A stretch of 64,000 nt of DNA from CBDCUI01 sp965223115 (GTDB lineage: Bacteria; Pseudomonadota; Gammaproteobacteria; UBA4575), in contig OZ244982.1 of NCBI GenBank assembly GCA_965223115.1, positions 2,480,001 to 2,544,000 on the forward strand, in the 5' to 3' direction. The position numbers were made by a program, and so were the translations under genes. The notes beneath the pieces were generated by a model that ran no database searches, was not told the origin of the DNA, and saw only the letters and a program-made list of their open reading frames with translations. Positions 1-8,766 of this stretch are shown here, in pieces (position 1 is the first letter of the stretch; the number at the start of each line of letters is the position of its first letter).

Positions 1-610
1 GTAACAAAGGAAATGCACATTTAATGCCAAATGCAAGAAGAATAAGCATGCCCGCCACACTATCAATACCGAGGTGATCGAATGCTAGTGAGCCTGTGTC
101 TTGATAATGAAAGATAGCTCCAGCAAGTAATAATAAGCCTGAACTCACATGAATAATTAAGTAGCGTAAGCCAACGGAATAAGCTCGAGACGAGTTTTTA
201 TTAGTCCAAATAATAAAGGCTGAAGCTATAGCTGTAATTTCCCAATAGATGAATACAGTAAGTAAGTCACCCGCCAGTACAGCGCCAACCGCAGCACCTG
301 CATAAATAAATGTTGCGGCAGTTTCAAAAATATTTTTTTGATGGATAGAATAAAGTGCAACTATAAATAATGCGATGTGGAAAATAAGAGTAAAAATAAA
401 ACTTAAATGGTCTAGTCGTAATAAAGTAAGTTGCAGAGAAAAAATTTGATAGTTTCCATATTCGCCATGTGGGATGCTGAGTAAAGCGGTAAGTGCTGCT
501 ATGGGAAGGGCAAGGCAAAATATTTTTCTTAAACTTTGGTGTGGTATGAGGAAGGTTACAACTCCACCAATAATTAAGATTAATGCGGGGTGGAATATAA
601 TACTAGTCAT
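1..610 (-). CDS. Na+/H+ antiporter subunit D-like protein (partial, C-terminus outside window)
   Basis: I read this frame directly from the complement strand. It opens with ATG at 610 and stays open to the window edge, giving about 203 residues. It is a hydrophobic, multi-pass protein of the NuoL/M/N-MrpA/D proton-translocating family. The glutamate-bearing helix (segment LLTVFIYWEITAIAS) and the start of the lysine-bearing helix (FGIKCAFPLL) are both visible, so the ion-pathway residues look intact. Its start overlaps the small gene upstream by 8 bases, so it is probably the last or a late gene of the antiporter operon. It is the third D-like subunit in this operon. The transported ion is not shown by the sequence. 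Confidence 0.85.
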   Translation of the reverse strand, partial: MTSIIFHPALILIIGGVVTFLIPHQSLRKIFCLALPIAALTALLSIPHGEYGNYQIFSLQLTLLRLDHLSFIFTLIFHIALFIVALYSIHQKNIFETAATFIYAGAAVGAVLAGDLLTVFIYWEITAIASAFIIWTNKNSSRAYSVGLRYLIIHVSSGLLLLAGAIFHYQDTGSLAFDHLGIDSVAGMLILLAFGIKCAFPLL

Positions 611-854
611 AGTAATTCTCATCCCGCTTTATAATTTTGCGTAACAGTTTTGCACTAAAAATTATGCAGCTATACGCTAAAAAGCCAAACCAAGCAAAGA
701 AGCCAAACCAGTTTTCAAATGAAAAATGCGTATGTTTGTGGTAGAAAAAATCAGCAATTAATAATAAAAAACATACAAAATATAATATGTAAAGAATTTT
801 GCTGATGTTGCTTTGATCATCTAGCCAATAAGACTTGTCTTTATATGTTTTCAT
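603..854 (-). CDS. Small membrane protein of the antiporter operon, unknown function
   Basis: The 83-residue product has two strongly hydrophobic stretches (about residues 20-36 and 52-70) between charged ends, so it probably spans the membrane twice. I do not recognise a named family. The gene overlaps the D-like gene upstream by 4 bases (ATGA) and the D-like gene downstream by 8 bases. That tight packing between two antiporter subunits is the main evidence that it is real and translated with them. It may be a small accessory or assembly subunit of the antiporter; this is inference from position only. Confidence 0.7.
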   Translation of the reverse strand: MKTYKDKSYWLDDQSNISKILYILYFVCFLLLIADFFYHKHTHFSFENWFGFFAWFGFLAYSCIIFSAKLLRKIIKRDENYYD

Positions 855-2320
855 GGCTTAAATACAGGTAGAAGGAAATCATAAAAAGGTTGAAAGTAAA
901 AAAATAATAAAAGTGTACATAAAGCAGTAATACACAAAGGTATAACGCTTGCTAGGGGCGCTTCTTGGATATTGGTAACATTGTTACTGAATTCAGGCTT
1001 TTGATTTTTAAAAAAGGCACGTAGTGCAACCGGTAATAAATAAGCACAATTTAATAAAGTACTAAGACCTAAAGCAGCTAACACGATGTAGTTTTTTGTA
1101 TCAATGCTTCCCTGTACCAAAAACCATTTGCTCCATGCGCCAACTAATGGCGGTAAGCCAATAATGCTAAGACTTGCGATTAAGTATGCTGTAAATGTAA
1201 ATGGCATTTTACGGCCAAGCCCGTCTAACTGACTGATCTCAGTAAATTTAGTTGCGGTATAGATCGCGCCAGCACAAAAGAATAATGTAATTTTCCCAAA
1301 GGCATGAGTCACAATGTGTAGTGCGCCACCCAGAGCTGCAAATGGGCTAGCAAGTGCTGCAGCTATAACTATATAAGACAACTGGCTAATAGTAGAGTAA
1401 GCGAGACGTGCTTTTAAATTATTTTTGCTAAGTGCAATGATAGAAGCGATTAACATCGTTGCTACTGCAACCCATAAGATAATTTCTGAAGAGTGGTGTG
1501 AAGCTAAAAAATCAATGCCAAAAATATAAACTGAAATTTTTAAAACAGAAAATACGCCTGCTTTAACTACTGCAACAGCATGTAACAGTGCACTGACTGG
1601 TGTAGGTGCAACCATTGCAGAAGGCAGCCAGCGATGAAAAGGTAATAGGGCTGCTTTACCTATGCCAAACATAAACAATATAAATAATAGAGTAGCTCCC
1701 AAGCCATTAAGATGGTTGTTTATAATTCCACCATTAACAAAATTTAGAGTGCCAGTGTAAAACCAAGTAATAATAATGGCAGGCAGGAAAAAAAGAATTG
1801 AAGTACCTAGTAAAATACCTAAATAAGTACGGCCACCTTTTTGTGCATCTGTTGTTTTTTTATGTGTTACGAGAGGATAGGTACACAAAGTTAGTGCTTC
1901 GTAAAATATGAATAAAGTGAATAAATTTGCTGCAAAAGCAATGCCCATGGTTGCGGCAATTGAGGTGGCAAAGAAAAAATAAAACTGAGTCTGGTTTTTT
2001 TCATTATTGCCACGCATATATCCAATTGAATAAATAGTTGTAATAACCCATAGAGCAGAAGCGAGTGATGCGAAAATAAGCCCTAGTGGTTCTATGTAAA
2101 ATGCAATAAAAAGGTTAGGCGTAATATTTAATAAGTTATGCGTAGCTAATCCATTTTCATAGGAGTAAAGCAATTGCAGGACGTATATAAATAATACAAT
2201 GCCTGTAGCTATAGAGCTTATTTCTCTAAGCTGTGAGTGGTTGTGAAAAATAAGTATCAGCAATCCCCCTAAAAGAGGAATCAATATAGCGAGTTCATAG
2301 TGTTGTAGTAATTGTGCCAT
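851..2320 (-). CDS. Proton-conducting antiporter subunit, second D-like (NuoM/MrpD family)
   Basis: The product has 489 residues and about 13-14 hydrophobic segments, the usual size for MrpD/NuoM/NuoN-type subunits. The conserved acidic helix reads FTLFIFYEALTLCTYP, and the Lys helix plus loop reads FGIGKAALLPFHRWLP followed by APTPVSALLHA, a hallmark of the proton-conducting complex I antiporter-like family. It starts 3 bases after the preceding D subunit ends, within one minus-strand operon. With the partial third copy, this operon encodes three antiporter-like channels where classical Mrp has two (A and D). The family assignment is firm; which channel of a larger complex it represents is not. 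Confidence 0.9.
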   Translation of the reverse strand: MAQLLQHYELAILIPLLGGLLILIFHNHSQLREISSIATGIVLFIYVLQLLYSYENGLATHNLLNITPNLFIAFYIEPLGLIFASLASALWVITTIYSIGYMRGNNEKNQTQFYFFFATSIAATMGIAFAANLFTLFIFYEALTLCTYPLVTHKKTTDAQKGGRTYLGILLGTSILFFLPAIIITWFYTGTLNFVNGGIINNHLNGLGATLLFILFMFGIGKAALLPFHRWLPSAMVAPTPVSALLHAVAVVKAGVFSVLKISVYIFGIDFLASHHSSEIILWVAVATMLIASIIALSKNNLKARLAYSTISQLSYIVIAAALASPFAALGGALHIVTHAFGKITLFFCAGAIYTATKFTEISQLDGLGRKMPFTFTAYLIASLSIIGLPPLVGAWSKWFLVQGSIDTKNYIVLAALGLSTLLNCAYLLPVALRAFFKNQKPEFSNNVTNIQEAPLASVIPLCITALCTLLLFFYFQPFYDFLLPVFKP

Positions 2321-2323
2321 CGC

Positions 2324-3808
2324 TTAATTAAATAGTGACAAGACCGCGGTTTCTGCGAAACCAAAACTATAAGAGGTATCAAGACCAAAATAAAAATTTA
2401 AAGTGACTAATATCCATAGTGGAATCAGCATTTGTAGCGGTGCTTCGCTATACATCCTGGTGGTATTGCTATCTGTGCTAACTGGATTTTTGAAATATGC
2501 TTGTTCAATAATTTTCCATATATACATTACGGCTAGCAGCGACCCTCCAACGATAATGATAGTTGCCATCCATTGCTCCTGTTCGATAGCGGCCAATAGT
2601 AAATACCACTTACTGATAAAGCCAGAAGTGAATGGAACACCAATAAGGCCCAAACCTAATAACACAATTGCTGCCATGGTCCATGGCATTTGCTTGCCTA
2701 AACCCGAGAAACTTTCCAGTTTTACAGAATGAACTCGTATTAGCACACATGCCATGGCTAAGAATAGACCACCTTTAATAATGGCATGATTGAACATATA
2801 CACTAAGCTAGCAATATTACCACTTTTAGATGCCAAGCTAATTCCTAAAGTCATATATCCAATTTGTGCAACACTTGAATATGCAAGCATACGTTTTATA
2901 TTGTCTTGGAATATTGCTACGAAAGAAGCAATAAAGATGGCAACAACAGAAAGAGGTAAGAGAATTTTATCTAAATGAAAATACTCAAACGAAATCTCAT
3001 CTGAGAAAACACCAAAGAAAAATCTAAACAATACATATAAAGAAACTTTAGTAGCAGTTGCAGAAAGAAAAACTGTGATAATAGAAGGGGCATAAGCATA
3101 TGCATTGGGCAGCCATAAATGTAGTGGAAATAAAGCGAGTTTTAAGGAAATACCAACAGTAAAAAAAGCGAATGCCGCGTGTAATGTTCTTGATGAAACT
3201 AACTCAGGAATTTTTTGTTGTAAATCTACAATATTCAATGTGCCAGTTAACATATACAACAAACCAATTCCAATTAATATAAATGTGGCGCCAATGGTTC
3301 CCATAATTAAGTATTGATACGATGCGGTTAGGGCCTTGCGATCTTGCCCCATTGCAATAAGCGCGTAAGAGGATAGTGAGCTAATTTCTAAAAATACAAA
3401 TATATTAAAGGCATCTCCTGTAGCAATAATGCCTAACAAGCCAGTTAAACAAAGTAAATATGCAGAGTAAAATAAGCCAAGCTTTTCTGTTGCGATTTCA
3501 TTTTCTATACTTTGACGTGCTGCAAGCATAGTAATACTAGCGGTTGCGGATACAATAATTAAAATATATGCGTTTAAATGATCAATTCTGTATTCAATGC
3601 CCCAAGGTGGGGCCCATCCCCCTAACTCGTAAGACAATACGCCATGTATAGATACTTCCTTGACTAACAATAATGCAATAATAAATGTGGCTAAGCTTGC
3701 AATAGTTGCAAATAACCAAGTTAATCTACTTTTAATGAACAGGGAGCATATTGGTGCAATGACTAAAGGAATAATCACTTGCAAGATGGGGAGATGATGA
3801 ATAAGCAC
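2324..3808 (-). CDS. mnhD: Monovalent cation/H+ antiporter subunit D
   Basis: The 494-residue polytopic membrane protein matches MnhD/MrpD in length and motifs. The acidic helix reads FNIFVFLEISSLSSYALIA and the Lys-containing helix reads GISLKLALFPLHLWLPNAY, followed by APSIITVFLSATATKVSLY. In Mrp systems subunit D is one of the two proton/ion channel modules of the hetero-oligomeric antiporter. The gene overlaps the C subunit by one base (stop/start shared at 3808), the normal C-D order of mnh operons. This is the most canonical of the three D-like proteins here. Confidence 0.92.
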   Translation of the reverse strand: MLIHHLPILQVIIPLVIAPICSLFIKSRLTWLFATIASLATFIIALLLVKEVSIHGVLSYELGGWAPPWGIEYRIDHLNAYILIIVSATASITMLAARQSIENEIATEKLGLFYSAYLLCLTGLLGIIATGDAFNIFVFLEISSLSSYALIAMGQDRKALTASYQYLIMGTIGATFILIGIGLLYMLTGTLNIVDLQQKIPELVSSRTLHAAFAFFTVGISLKLALFPLHLWLPNAYAYAPSIITVFLSATATKVSLYVLFRFFFGVFSDEISFEYFHLDKILLPLSVVAIFIASFVAIFQDNIKRMLAYSSVAQIGYMTLGISLASKSGNIASLVYMFNHAIIKGGLFLAMACVLIRVHSVKLESFSGLGKQMPWTMAAIVLLGLGLIGVPFTSGFISKWYLLLAAIEQEQWMATIIIVGGSLLAVMYIWKIIEQAYFKNPVSTDSNTTRMYSEAPLQMLIPLWILVTLNFYFGLDTSYSFGFAETAVLSLFN

Positions 3809-4167
3809 TAAGGTTCTTCCTCATCTTCATCTCGTTTGTGAATAATATTTTCATCCACAGTGCCATAAGCACGATGTATTTTGGCTATTATAGCCAACCC
3901 CATTGCAGTAGTGGCTACGCCGACCACAATGGCAGTTAAAATTAAAACATGAGGTAATGGGTTGCTGTATAAAACTTGTTTGTTAATTAGAATAGGTGCA
4001 GTGCCACCTTCTATTTTACTCATCGAGATGAATAAAATAAAAACTGATGTTTGAAAAATGAATAACCCAATGATTTTTTTAATTAGATTTGAATCAGAGA
4101 TTACAATATAGAAACCAATCATCATTAAGATAATTACAACCCAATAATTGTAATAATTTTCAATCAT
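3808..4167 (-). CDS. mnhC: Na+/H+ antiporter subunit C (NuoK-like)
   Basis: The 119-residue protein has three hydrophobic helices and the NuoK/MrpC pattern, including the segment PHVLILTAIVVGVATTAMGLA near residues 72-92. It ends in an acidic, soluble tail (HKRDEDEEEP). MrpC subunits form the small three-helix part of the membrane domain beside subunit D. It sits 3 bases after the B-like subunit and overlaps D by a base, consistent with one polycistronic transcript. Family and position agree. Confidence 0.9.
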   Translation of the reverse strand: MIENYYNYWVVIILMMIGFYIVISDSNLIKKIIGLFIFQTSVFILFISMSKIEGGTAPILINKQVLYSNPLPHVLILTAIVVGVATTAMGLAIIAKIHRAYGTVDENIIHKRDEDEEEP

Positions 4168-4170
4168 GGG

Positions 4171-4593
4171 TTATGTAACAAAATCATCCAGTGCATAGAA
4201 AATCGCAATCATGACGGCAGCAACAGTGATTCCAACGCCAAGTTCTATTAAGAAGATACCAAGATGTTGCGCATGTTGTTGATCGTGCAGTAAGACATTG
4301 TAATCTAGAAAATTACCACCCATTAACATAGCTGCTAGTCCCACAGATATATATAGAAGCAAACCAATAGAAACAAAAACTCGGATTACACCTGCAGAAA
4401 AAATTCGTTGTGCCTTTTTTCTTCCATATATTAGCGTATAAATAATAACTGCAGCAGCAAAAATGACACCGGCTTGAAATCCACCACCAGGACCATAATC
4501 ACCGTGAAATTGAACATATAAGGCATAAAGTAGAACTGCAGGAATAATTAAATTGCATACTTCACGTAAGATTAAACTTCTATTTTTATCCAT
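4171..4593 (-). CDS. mnhB: Na+/H+ antiporter subunit B (MnhB domain)
   Basis: The 140-residue membrane protein carries the MnhB signature FHGDYGPGGGFQAGVIFAAA around residues 29-48 and four predicted helices. It lacks the extra N-terminal portion found when MnhB is fused to the C-terminal part of MnhA; that part is the separate upstream gene at 4606-5142. The preceding gene ends 12 bases away. MnhB is required for assembly of the Mrp complex, but its precise catalytic role is not established by the sequence. Confidence 0.9.
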   Translation of the reverse strand: MDKNRSLILREVCNLIIPAVLLYALYVQFHGDYGPGGGFQAGVIFAAAVIIYTLIYGRKKAQRIFSAGVIRVFVSIGLLLYISVGLAAMLMGGNFLDYNVLLHDQQHAQHLGIFLIELGVGITVAAVMIAIFYALDDFVT

Positions 4594-4605
4594 AAGTTAT
4601 GTTTG

Positions 4606-5142
4606 CTAATTATCTTTTTTAGATTTACTAAGTAACAGTAAAACGCCGATCGCTGCAGTGAATACCACAGTAACTTCACCAAGGGTGTCATAACCACGGT
4701 AGCTTGCTAACACAGAAGTTACTACATTAGGGATACCAATTTCTTCGCTACTTTGAGTCAGATAACGTGGTGCTACATGTGCGTGAATTGGAGCATTTGG
4801 GTCGCCAAAAAAAGGCATATCTAAGGTGCCATAGATAAGTGCGCTTGCCGTTACGGCTATGACCAGTAAGGGTAAAATTTTCCCATGTCTTGTTACAGTT
4901 TGTTCTCTTCCTGTTATTGCAATCGCGCCAAGAAGTAAAACAGTGGTAAGTCCTGCACCTACAGCCGCTTCAGTAAATGCCACATCCACAGCATCTAAGG
5001 TAACAAATAGACTAGCTGATAATAAGCTATAAATACCACTTAGTAATACTACAGCAAGCAGGCTTCTTATTTGCACTAATGCGAGTGCAGTCAAAATTAA
5101 TAAAGTTAATAAACTTATGTCTATCGTAGTTTCTATGTCCAT
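4606..5142 (-). CDS. DUF4040/MbhE-type antiporter subunit (MnhA C-terminal module as a separate protein)
   Basis: The product has 178 residues and about 5 helices. The first half carries the DUF4040 (MbhD) pattern ending in AVDVAFTEAAVGAGLTTVLL. The second half resembles the MbhE part, with the conserved motif PNVVTSVLASYRGYDTLGE before a last helix and a basic end. In classical Mrp systems these modules form the C-terminus of MnhA; here they stand alone, as in Mbh/Mbx-like and some proteobacterial antiporter operons. It lies 32 bases after mnhG and 12 bases before mnhB. The split arrangement is the main reason to call this an Mrp-like rather than a classical seven-subunit Mrp system. Confidence 0.85.
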   Translation of the reverse strand: MDIETTIDISLLTLLILTALALVQIRSLLAVVLLSGIYSLLSASLFVTLDAVDVAFTEAAVGAGLTTVLLLGAIAITGREQTVTRHGKILPLLVIAVTASALIYGTLDMPFFGDPNAPIHAHVAPRYLTQSSEEIGIPNVVTSVLASYRGYDTLGEVTVVFTAAIGVLLLLSKSKKDN

Positions 5143-5174
5143 AATTCTATCGATACTGCATTTAGTTTGATTTT

Positions 5175-5465
5175 TTAATTATGATTGGTGTTTTTTTCAG
5201 ACGATAAGGCTGCACGTGCTAATGCATGTACAGCAGTTGGGCCAGTTATCATCATAAAAAGTAAGATTAATAGTAATTTTATTATTACTAAAATGTCTTG
5301 TGTCTGAGTTGCGAGCCCTAATAAAATAAGAATCGCGCCTAAACTGTCAATGACACTAGCTGCATGTACTCTAGTGAAAAAATCTGGGAAACGCATAAGT
5401 CCTATAGTACCTATTAGGCAAAATGCACTTCCTAGTAATAATAAAATCCAGCCAATAATAATCAT
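5175..5465 (-). CDS. mnhG: Na+/H+ antiporter subunit G
   Basis: The 96-residue protein has three helices and the MnhG/PhaG pattern GLMRFPDFFTRVHAASVIDS at about residues 23-42, followed by LGAILILLGL and a TGPTAVHALARAA stretch. The family is a small, essential membrane subunit of Mrp antiporters. It follows mnhF by 9 bases in the usual E-F-G order. Length and motifs fit the family well. Confidence 0.92.
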   Translation of the reverse strand: MIIIGWILLLLGSAFCLIGTIGLMRFPDFFTRVHAASVIDSLGAILILLGLATQTQDILVIIKLLLILLFMMITGPTAVHALARAALSSEKNTNHN

Positions 5466-5474
5466 GTTTTTCTT

Positions 5475-5750
5475 TTAGTCCTGATCATTAGTTGTTTTAC
5501 CAAGGCTGCCTACTCTAAAAAGCTTTAGCACTGCAATAGTAGAAGTGAAGTTAATCAACGCATATAAGAGAGCAATATCCATAAAATCAGGACGGCCAGT
5601 TAGGAAACCAAATAATGCAATTAATAAAACTGTCGTTGTGCCAAAAGTATTAATTGCCAATATTCGATCGAAAATAGTAGGTCCAAGTACAGCACGTAGC
5701 AGTAAAAAAATCATCACTACTAATATTGCAATGGAGGCGGTGATAAACAC
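5475..5750 (-). CDS. mnhF: Na+/H+ antiporter subunit F
   Basis: The 91-residue protein has three helices and the MnhF core motif LGPTIFDRILAINTFGT (about residues 22-38), with RPDFMDIALLYALINF later. Both are typical of MrpF/PhaF. It lies 12 bases after mnhE and 9 bases before mnhG. MrpF is a small membrane subunit; mutants of this family in other bacteria lose antiport, but no specific residue role is claimed here. Confidence 0.92.
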   Translation of the reverse strand: MFITASIAILVVMIFLLLRAVLGPTIFDRILAINTFGTTTVLLIALFGFLTGRPDFMDIALLYALINFTSTIAVLKLFRVGSLGKTTNDQD

Positions 5751-5762
5751 AATTTTTTAATG

Positions 5763-6266
5763 TTAAGTATTTATGTTGTCGGATGATCTAGTTTGTAATG
5801 CTAAAATTCGCTTTCCCATTTCACCTTTTTTTAGACCTTCAGCCGATTTTTTTGTCAGAGAATGGACTTCAACAAAATCGTGATCAATATCAATGCTATA
5901 TGTGCCTGGTGTTAATGTTATGCAATTTGCATATACAGCTTTACCAATATTGTTATGTTTAAAGATTGAAATTGAGCTTATAGTTGGGTCGAGTGTTAAT
6001 TTTGGTTGTAGTATCTGTTTGCAAACATCTAAATTAGATTTAATTACCTCTAAAAAGAACCATGGTAAAAATATTGGTAATTTAATATTAAAAGATAATG
6101 TGCTTGAGTTTTTGTCTAAGAGACCCATGCGTAACGATAGCCATGCGATGAAAAGGCAACTTAGAATGCCAAGGCTTAATAATTGAAAATCAAAATGGCC
6201 TGATAGTAATAGCCATAAGGCAAATAAAATAATGGATGTTATCAATATACGATTAAATATGGACAT
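5763..6266 (-). CDS. mnhE: Na+/H+ antiporter subunit E
   Basis: The 167-residue protein has an N-terminal pair of hydrophobic helices and a soluble C-terminal half, the MnhE layout. The typical segments KSNLDVCKQILQP (about residues 75-87) and NCITLTPGTYSIDID (about 114-128) are present. It is the first gene of the minus-strand operon that runs to the left edge. The 192 bases between it and hemY (6267-6458) must contain the operon promoter, but I see no convincing -35/-10 pair there. Confidence 0.92.
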   Translation of the reverse strand: MSIFNRILITSIILFALWLLLSGHFDFQLLSLGILSCLFIAWLSLRMGLLDKNSSTLSFNIKLPIFLPWFFLEVIKSNLDVCKQILQPKLTLDPTISSISIFKHNNIGKAVYANCITLTPGTYSIDIDHDFVEVHSLTKKSAEGLKKGEMGKRILALQTRSSDNINT

Positions 6267-6458
6267 GGCTTTGATTTATTCACACACGGTGAATTGTAAA
6301 ATACTCAAGCTGGATAATTTATTCAAGCCGCCATTACATTGGCGATAGTATTATCAAAACAACGTGAATTGCTCAGTATAAGGGTATAGTGTTAACTATA
6401 TTGAAGGCAGAAATGCCTATTTATTAAATAGATTACGTAAGTTGATGAAAAAGTAAGC

Positions 6459-7649
6459 TTATATGACCTTGGTAGCGAGTCTTAGGCCTTTTTTCGTGCA
6501 CTGATGTGCGTCATCATGCTCATCTAATTGTTCGTGCAATGCGGCTAATTCGGCATAGGCCTCAGCAAGAGGTTTGCGGCTTAGGCTGGATTCGAAATAT
6601 GACTTTGCTTTTCCCCACAGTTGTGAATGTTTACACAATCTGCCTAAAGTTAGGTATAAATTTACATCATTTGTATGTGTTTTAGCCCATCGCTCGGCAT
6701 TTTTAAGTGCATTGCTGTAATCATCAAGTTTCAATAAGCCATATAAGTAAATAAGCCGTGAGTCCCAATTACTGTCCAAATTTTTGGCGATAAAAGATTC
6801 GGCTTCTGTGTGAGCCCCAATTCGGTGTAGGGCCTCAGCGTAATCAACCATTAGATCAGGATCAGTAGAAATTATATTATGGAACTGTAAACCGACTTGT
6901 TTGATTGTCTCAGCGTTGCTCTTGTCTTTACCACTATCTAATAGACCATGTATAGTAGACTTTTCAATCTTGTTAAGTAGCTTTTTATCTAGCCCTTTAG
7001 ATTTTTTTAGATCTGGGATGATATCTGCAAGTTTTCCCCAATCATTTAGCCGTTCATACGCAGTCGCAAATAACATTGCAATTTTTGGATTTGAACGAAT
7101 CTGACCACTTTGTTGGCTTAGGTTGGCTAATGCTTGTTCAATTTGACCTTGGTCTAATAATAGCTCAGCCTGTAAAACATTCAGTGCTGCATGTGCCTCT
7201 GGGGTGCATTTTTTTGCCATAGCGAGATGGTTGTCCCGAGTTTCGTAATCGCCAGCTTGATGTGCGGAACGTGCAGCCCAAATGTAATTAATGCATGTAT
7301 TATCTAAATTATCAGCTCCTTTTAACAAAAGTTTTTCAGACTGGTTCCAATCGCCTAAGATAAATTTAGTTAAGCCTTCTTTGGTTTGATTTATAGCCTT
7401 AAGTTGTTTGCGGCGTGCAGTAGCCTTTTGGATGCGTTTAGGTGCACTGAACAAAAAACTTAAAACACGTAATATAAGGTAAAGAGCTACGATAAAAATT
7501 AATAAGCCGATTACAAATTCCACAAGTGGTAACTCAATATTAATGCCACCATAATTAAAAATCGCAAAGCCAGGTTCTTGCATTAAAAAGAATACAATAC
7601 CTGCAAACACTAATAAAAAGAAAATAAAAATTATTAGATTTCTCAGCAT
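6459..7649 (-). CDS. hemY: HemY-type heme biosynthesis-associated TPR protein
   Basis: The 396-residue protein begins with two transmembrane helices (about residues 4-24 and 43-67), followed by HemY-type TPR helices to the end. Recognisable TPR-like pieces include SEKLLLKGADNLDN, YIWAARSAHQAGDYETRDNHL and KSYFESSLSRKPLAEAYAELAALHEQ. This proteobacterial HemY is not the protoporphyrinogen oxidase of Gram-positives; it is a membrane TPR protein encoded with hemCDX, and its biochemical role is unsettled. The start codon directly abuts the stop of hemX, so the two are probably translationally coupled. Confidence 0.9.
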   Translation of the reverse strand: MLRNLIIFIFFLLVFAGIVFFLMQEPGFAIFNYGGINIELPLVEFVIGLLIFIVALYLILRVLSFLFSAPKRIQKATARRKQLKAINQTKEGLTKFILGDWNQSEKLLLKGADNLDNTCINYIWAARSAHQAGDYETRDNHLAMAKKCTPEAHAALNVLQAELLLDQGQIEQALANLSQQSGQIRSNPKIAMLFATAYERLNDWGKLADIIPDLKKSKGLDKKLLNKIEKSTIHGLLDSGKDKSNAETIKQVGLQFHNIISTDPDLMVDYAEALHRIGAHTEAESFIAKNLDSNWDSRLIYLYGLLKLDDYSNALKNAERWAKTHTNDVNLYLTLGRLCKHSQLWGKAKSYFESSLSRKPLAEAYAELAALHEQLDEHDDAHQCTKKGLRLATKVI

Positions 7650-8741
7650 TTAACTATTCTCGATGGTTTCCAAGACATCAGAGAGTAATGTGCTTGGCTC
7701 AGTTATATTTGGCAATTCGGGCTCAAGATTTAATTCTGATAAATCTTTCAACTCATTAATTAAATCAGTACGGTTATTAATTGAATCTGTATTTTCAAGC
7801 CATGCAAGTGCAGCATCAAGCTCACGATGATAGCTTTCATCATCACGACTGGCCACGGCATACTTGGCACCAAGTAATTTCAAGCGTAGAAATTCGTATG
7901 CACGTTGTTTTTCCTGTTGACTTATAAATAATTTAAGTTTTTGCTCTTCACGTGTAATTTTTATAGTGTTGTTTATAGAATCTTTAATATCTTGCGTTAG
8001 TTTCTTCCAGCCAGATTTTTGTTTATCTGCATCAATATCTGTATTTTCTTTTGTGTTGTCAGTGTTATCTTTGTGTCGTTTGACATCTTTTATGAGATCG
8101 TGCTTAAGACCAGCAAGAATATTATCTAAATGCAGGCTGATACCCACCCAATCTGGATAGGGGAAATTTTTTAATTTTCCAATCTGTTTAGAAGTTGATT
8201 CACGTATCGGCAATAAACGTTGGTCATTGAGCTCGTGCATGCGTGTGTTAGCTGCATTTAATGCCGTAATTGCACCTGCTACATCACGCTCTATGCGTAG
8301 ACGATGATTGGCCATACGCAATACGTGCTCGACTTCTTTTAATCCCCAGCCAAATTGACTACGGTTTACATGAGCCATAGTCTCTTGTGTGGTTTCATTA
8401 AGCTGTTCTTGTAATGTTGCCTGTTGTTCTATTTGCTGTGAAAGTTCGATCAGTTGTTGGCTCATGCGTTGAACGTTCTGTTGCACTTGTTTTTTAAAGC
8501 TCTGCATCTTTGCATTTTCATCTATAGTTGCAATTTCGTGTGCAATAGATTTACGATCCACGGATGCTTGATCGAAGCGCTTATTAAGCTCAAGCCATGC
8601 ATAATAACCCAAACCAATTCCACCACCGGCAAGCGCTAAAGCAAGAAATGCAATTAGCCCAATAAAAAAATTTCCGCCATTTGTTTGATTGCTATTTTTG
8701 GATGGCTTCGAAGGTTGAGTGTTTTTATTCGTATCCGGCAT
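7650..8741 (-). CDS. hemX: HemX-type membrane protein of the hem operon
   Basis: The 363-residue protein has a short polar N-terminus, one transmembrane helix (about residues 25-50), a long heptad-like region rich in Q and E (about 55-125), and a C-terminal HemX domain (for example WGLKEVEHVLRMANHRLRIERD near 131-152). HemX proteins are often annotated as uroporphyrinogen-III C-methyltransferases because of fusions elsewhere, but no SAM-binding methyltransferase motif is present here. It lies between hemD (25 bases upstream) and hemY (0 bases downstream). Its role in the heme pathway is inferred from that conserved position. Confidence 0.88.
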   Translation of the reverse strand: MPDTNKNTQPSKPSKNSNQTNGGNFFIGLIAFLALALAGGGIGLGYYAWLELNKRFDQASVDRKSIAHEIATIDENAKMQSFKKQVQQNVQRMSQQLIELSQQIEQQATLQEQLNETTQETMAHVNRSQFGWGLKEVEHVLRMANHRLRIERDVAGAITALNAANTRMHELNDQRLLPIRESTSKQIGKLKNFPYPDWVGISLHLDNILAGLKHDLIKDVKRHKDNTDNTKENTDIDADKQKSGWKKLTQDIKDSINNTIKITREEQKLKLFISQQEKQRAYEFLRLKLLGAKYAVASRDDESYHRELDAALAWLENTDSINNRTDLINELKDLSELNLEPELPNITEPSTLLSDVLETIENS

Positions 8742-8766
8742 TATGGGTTCTCTGATTTTTTAGCTT

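Noticed and set aside
7650..8741. HemX as a uroporphyrinogen-III methyltransferase enzyme
   Set aside because: No SAM-binding or methyltransferase motif is present; the label comes from fusions in other species.
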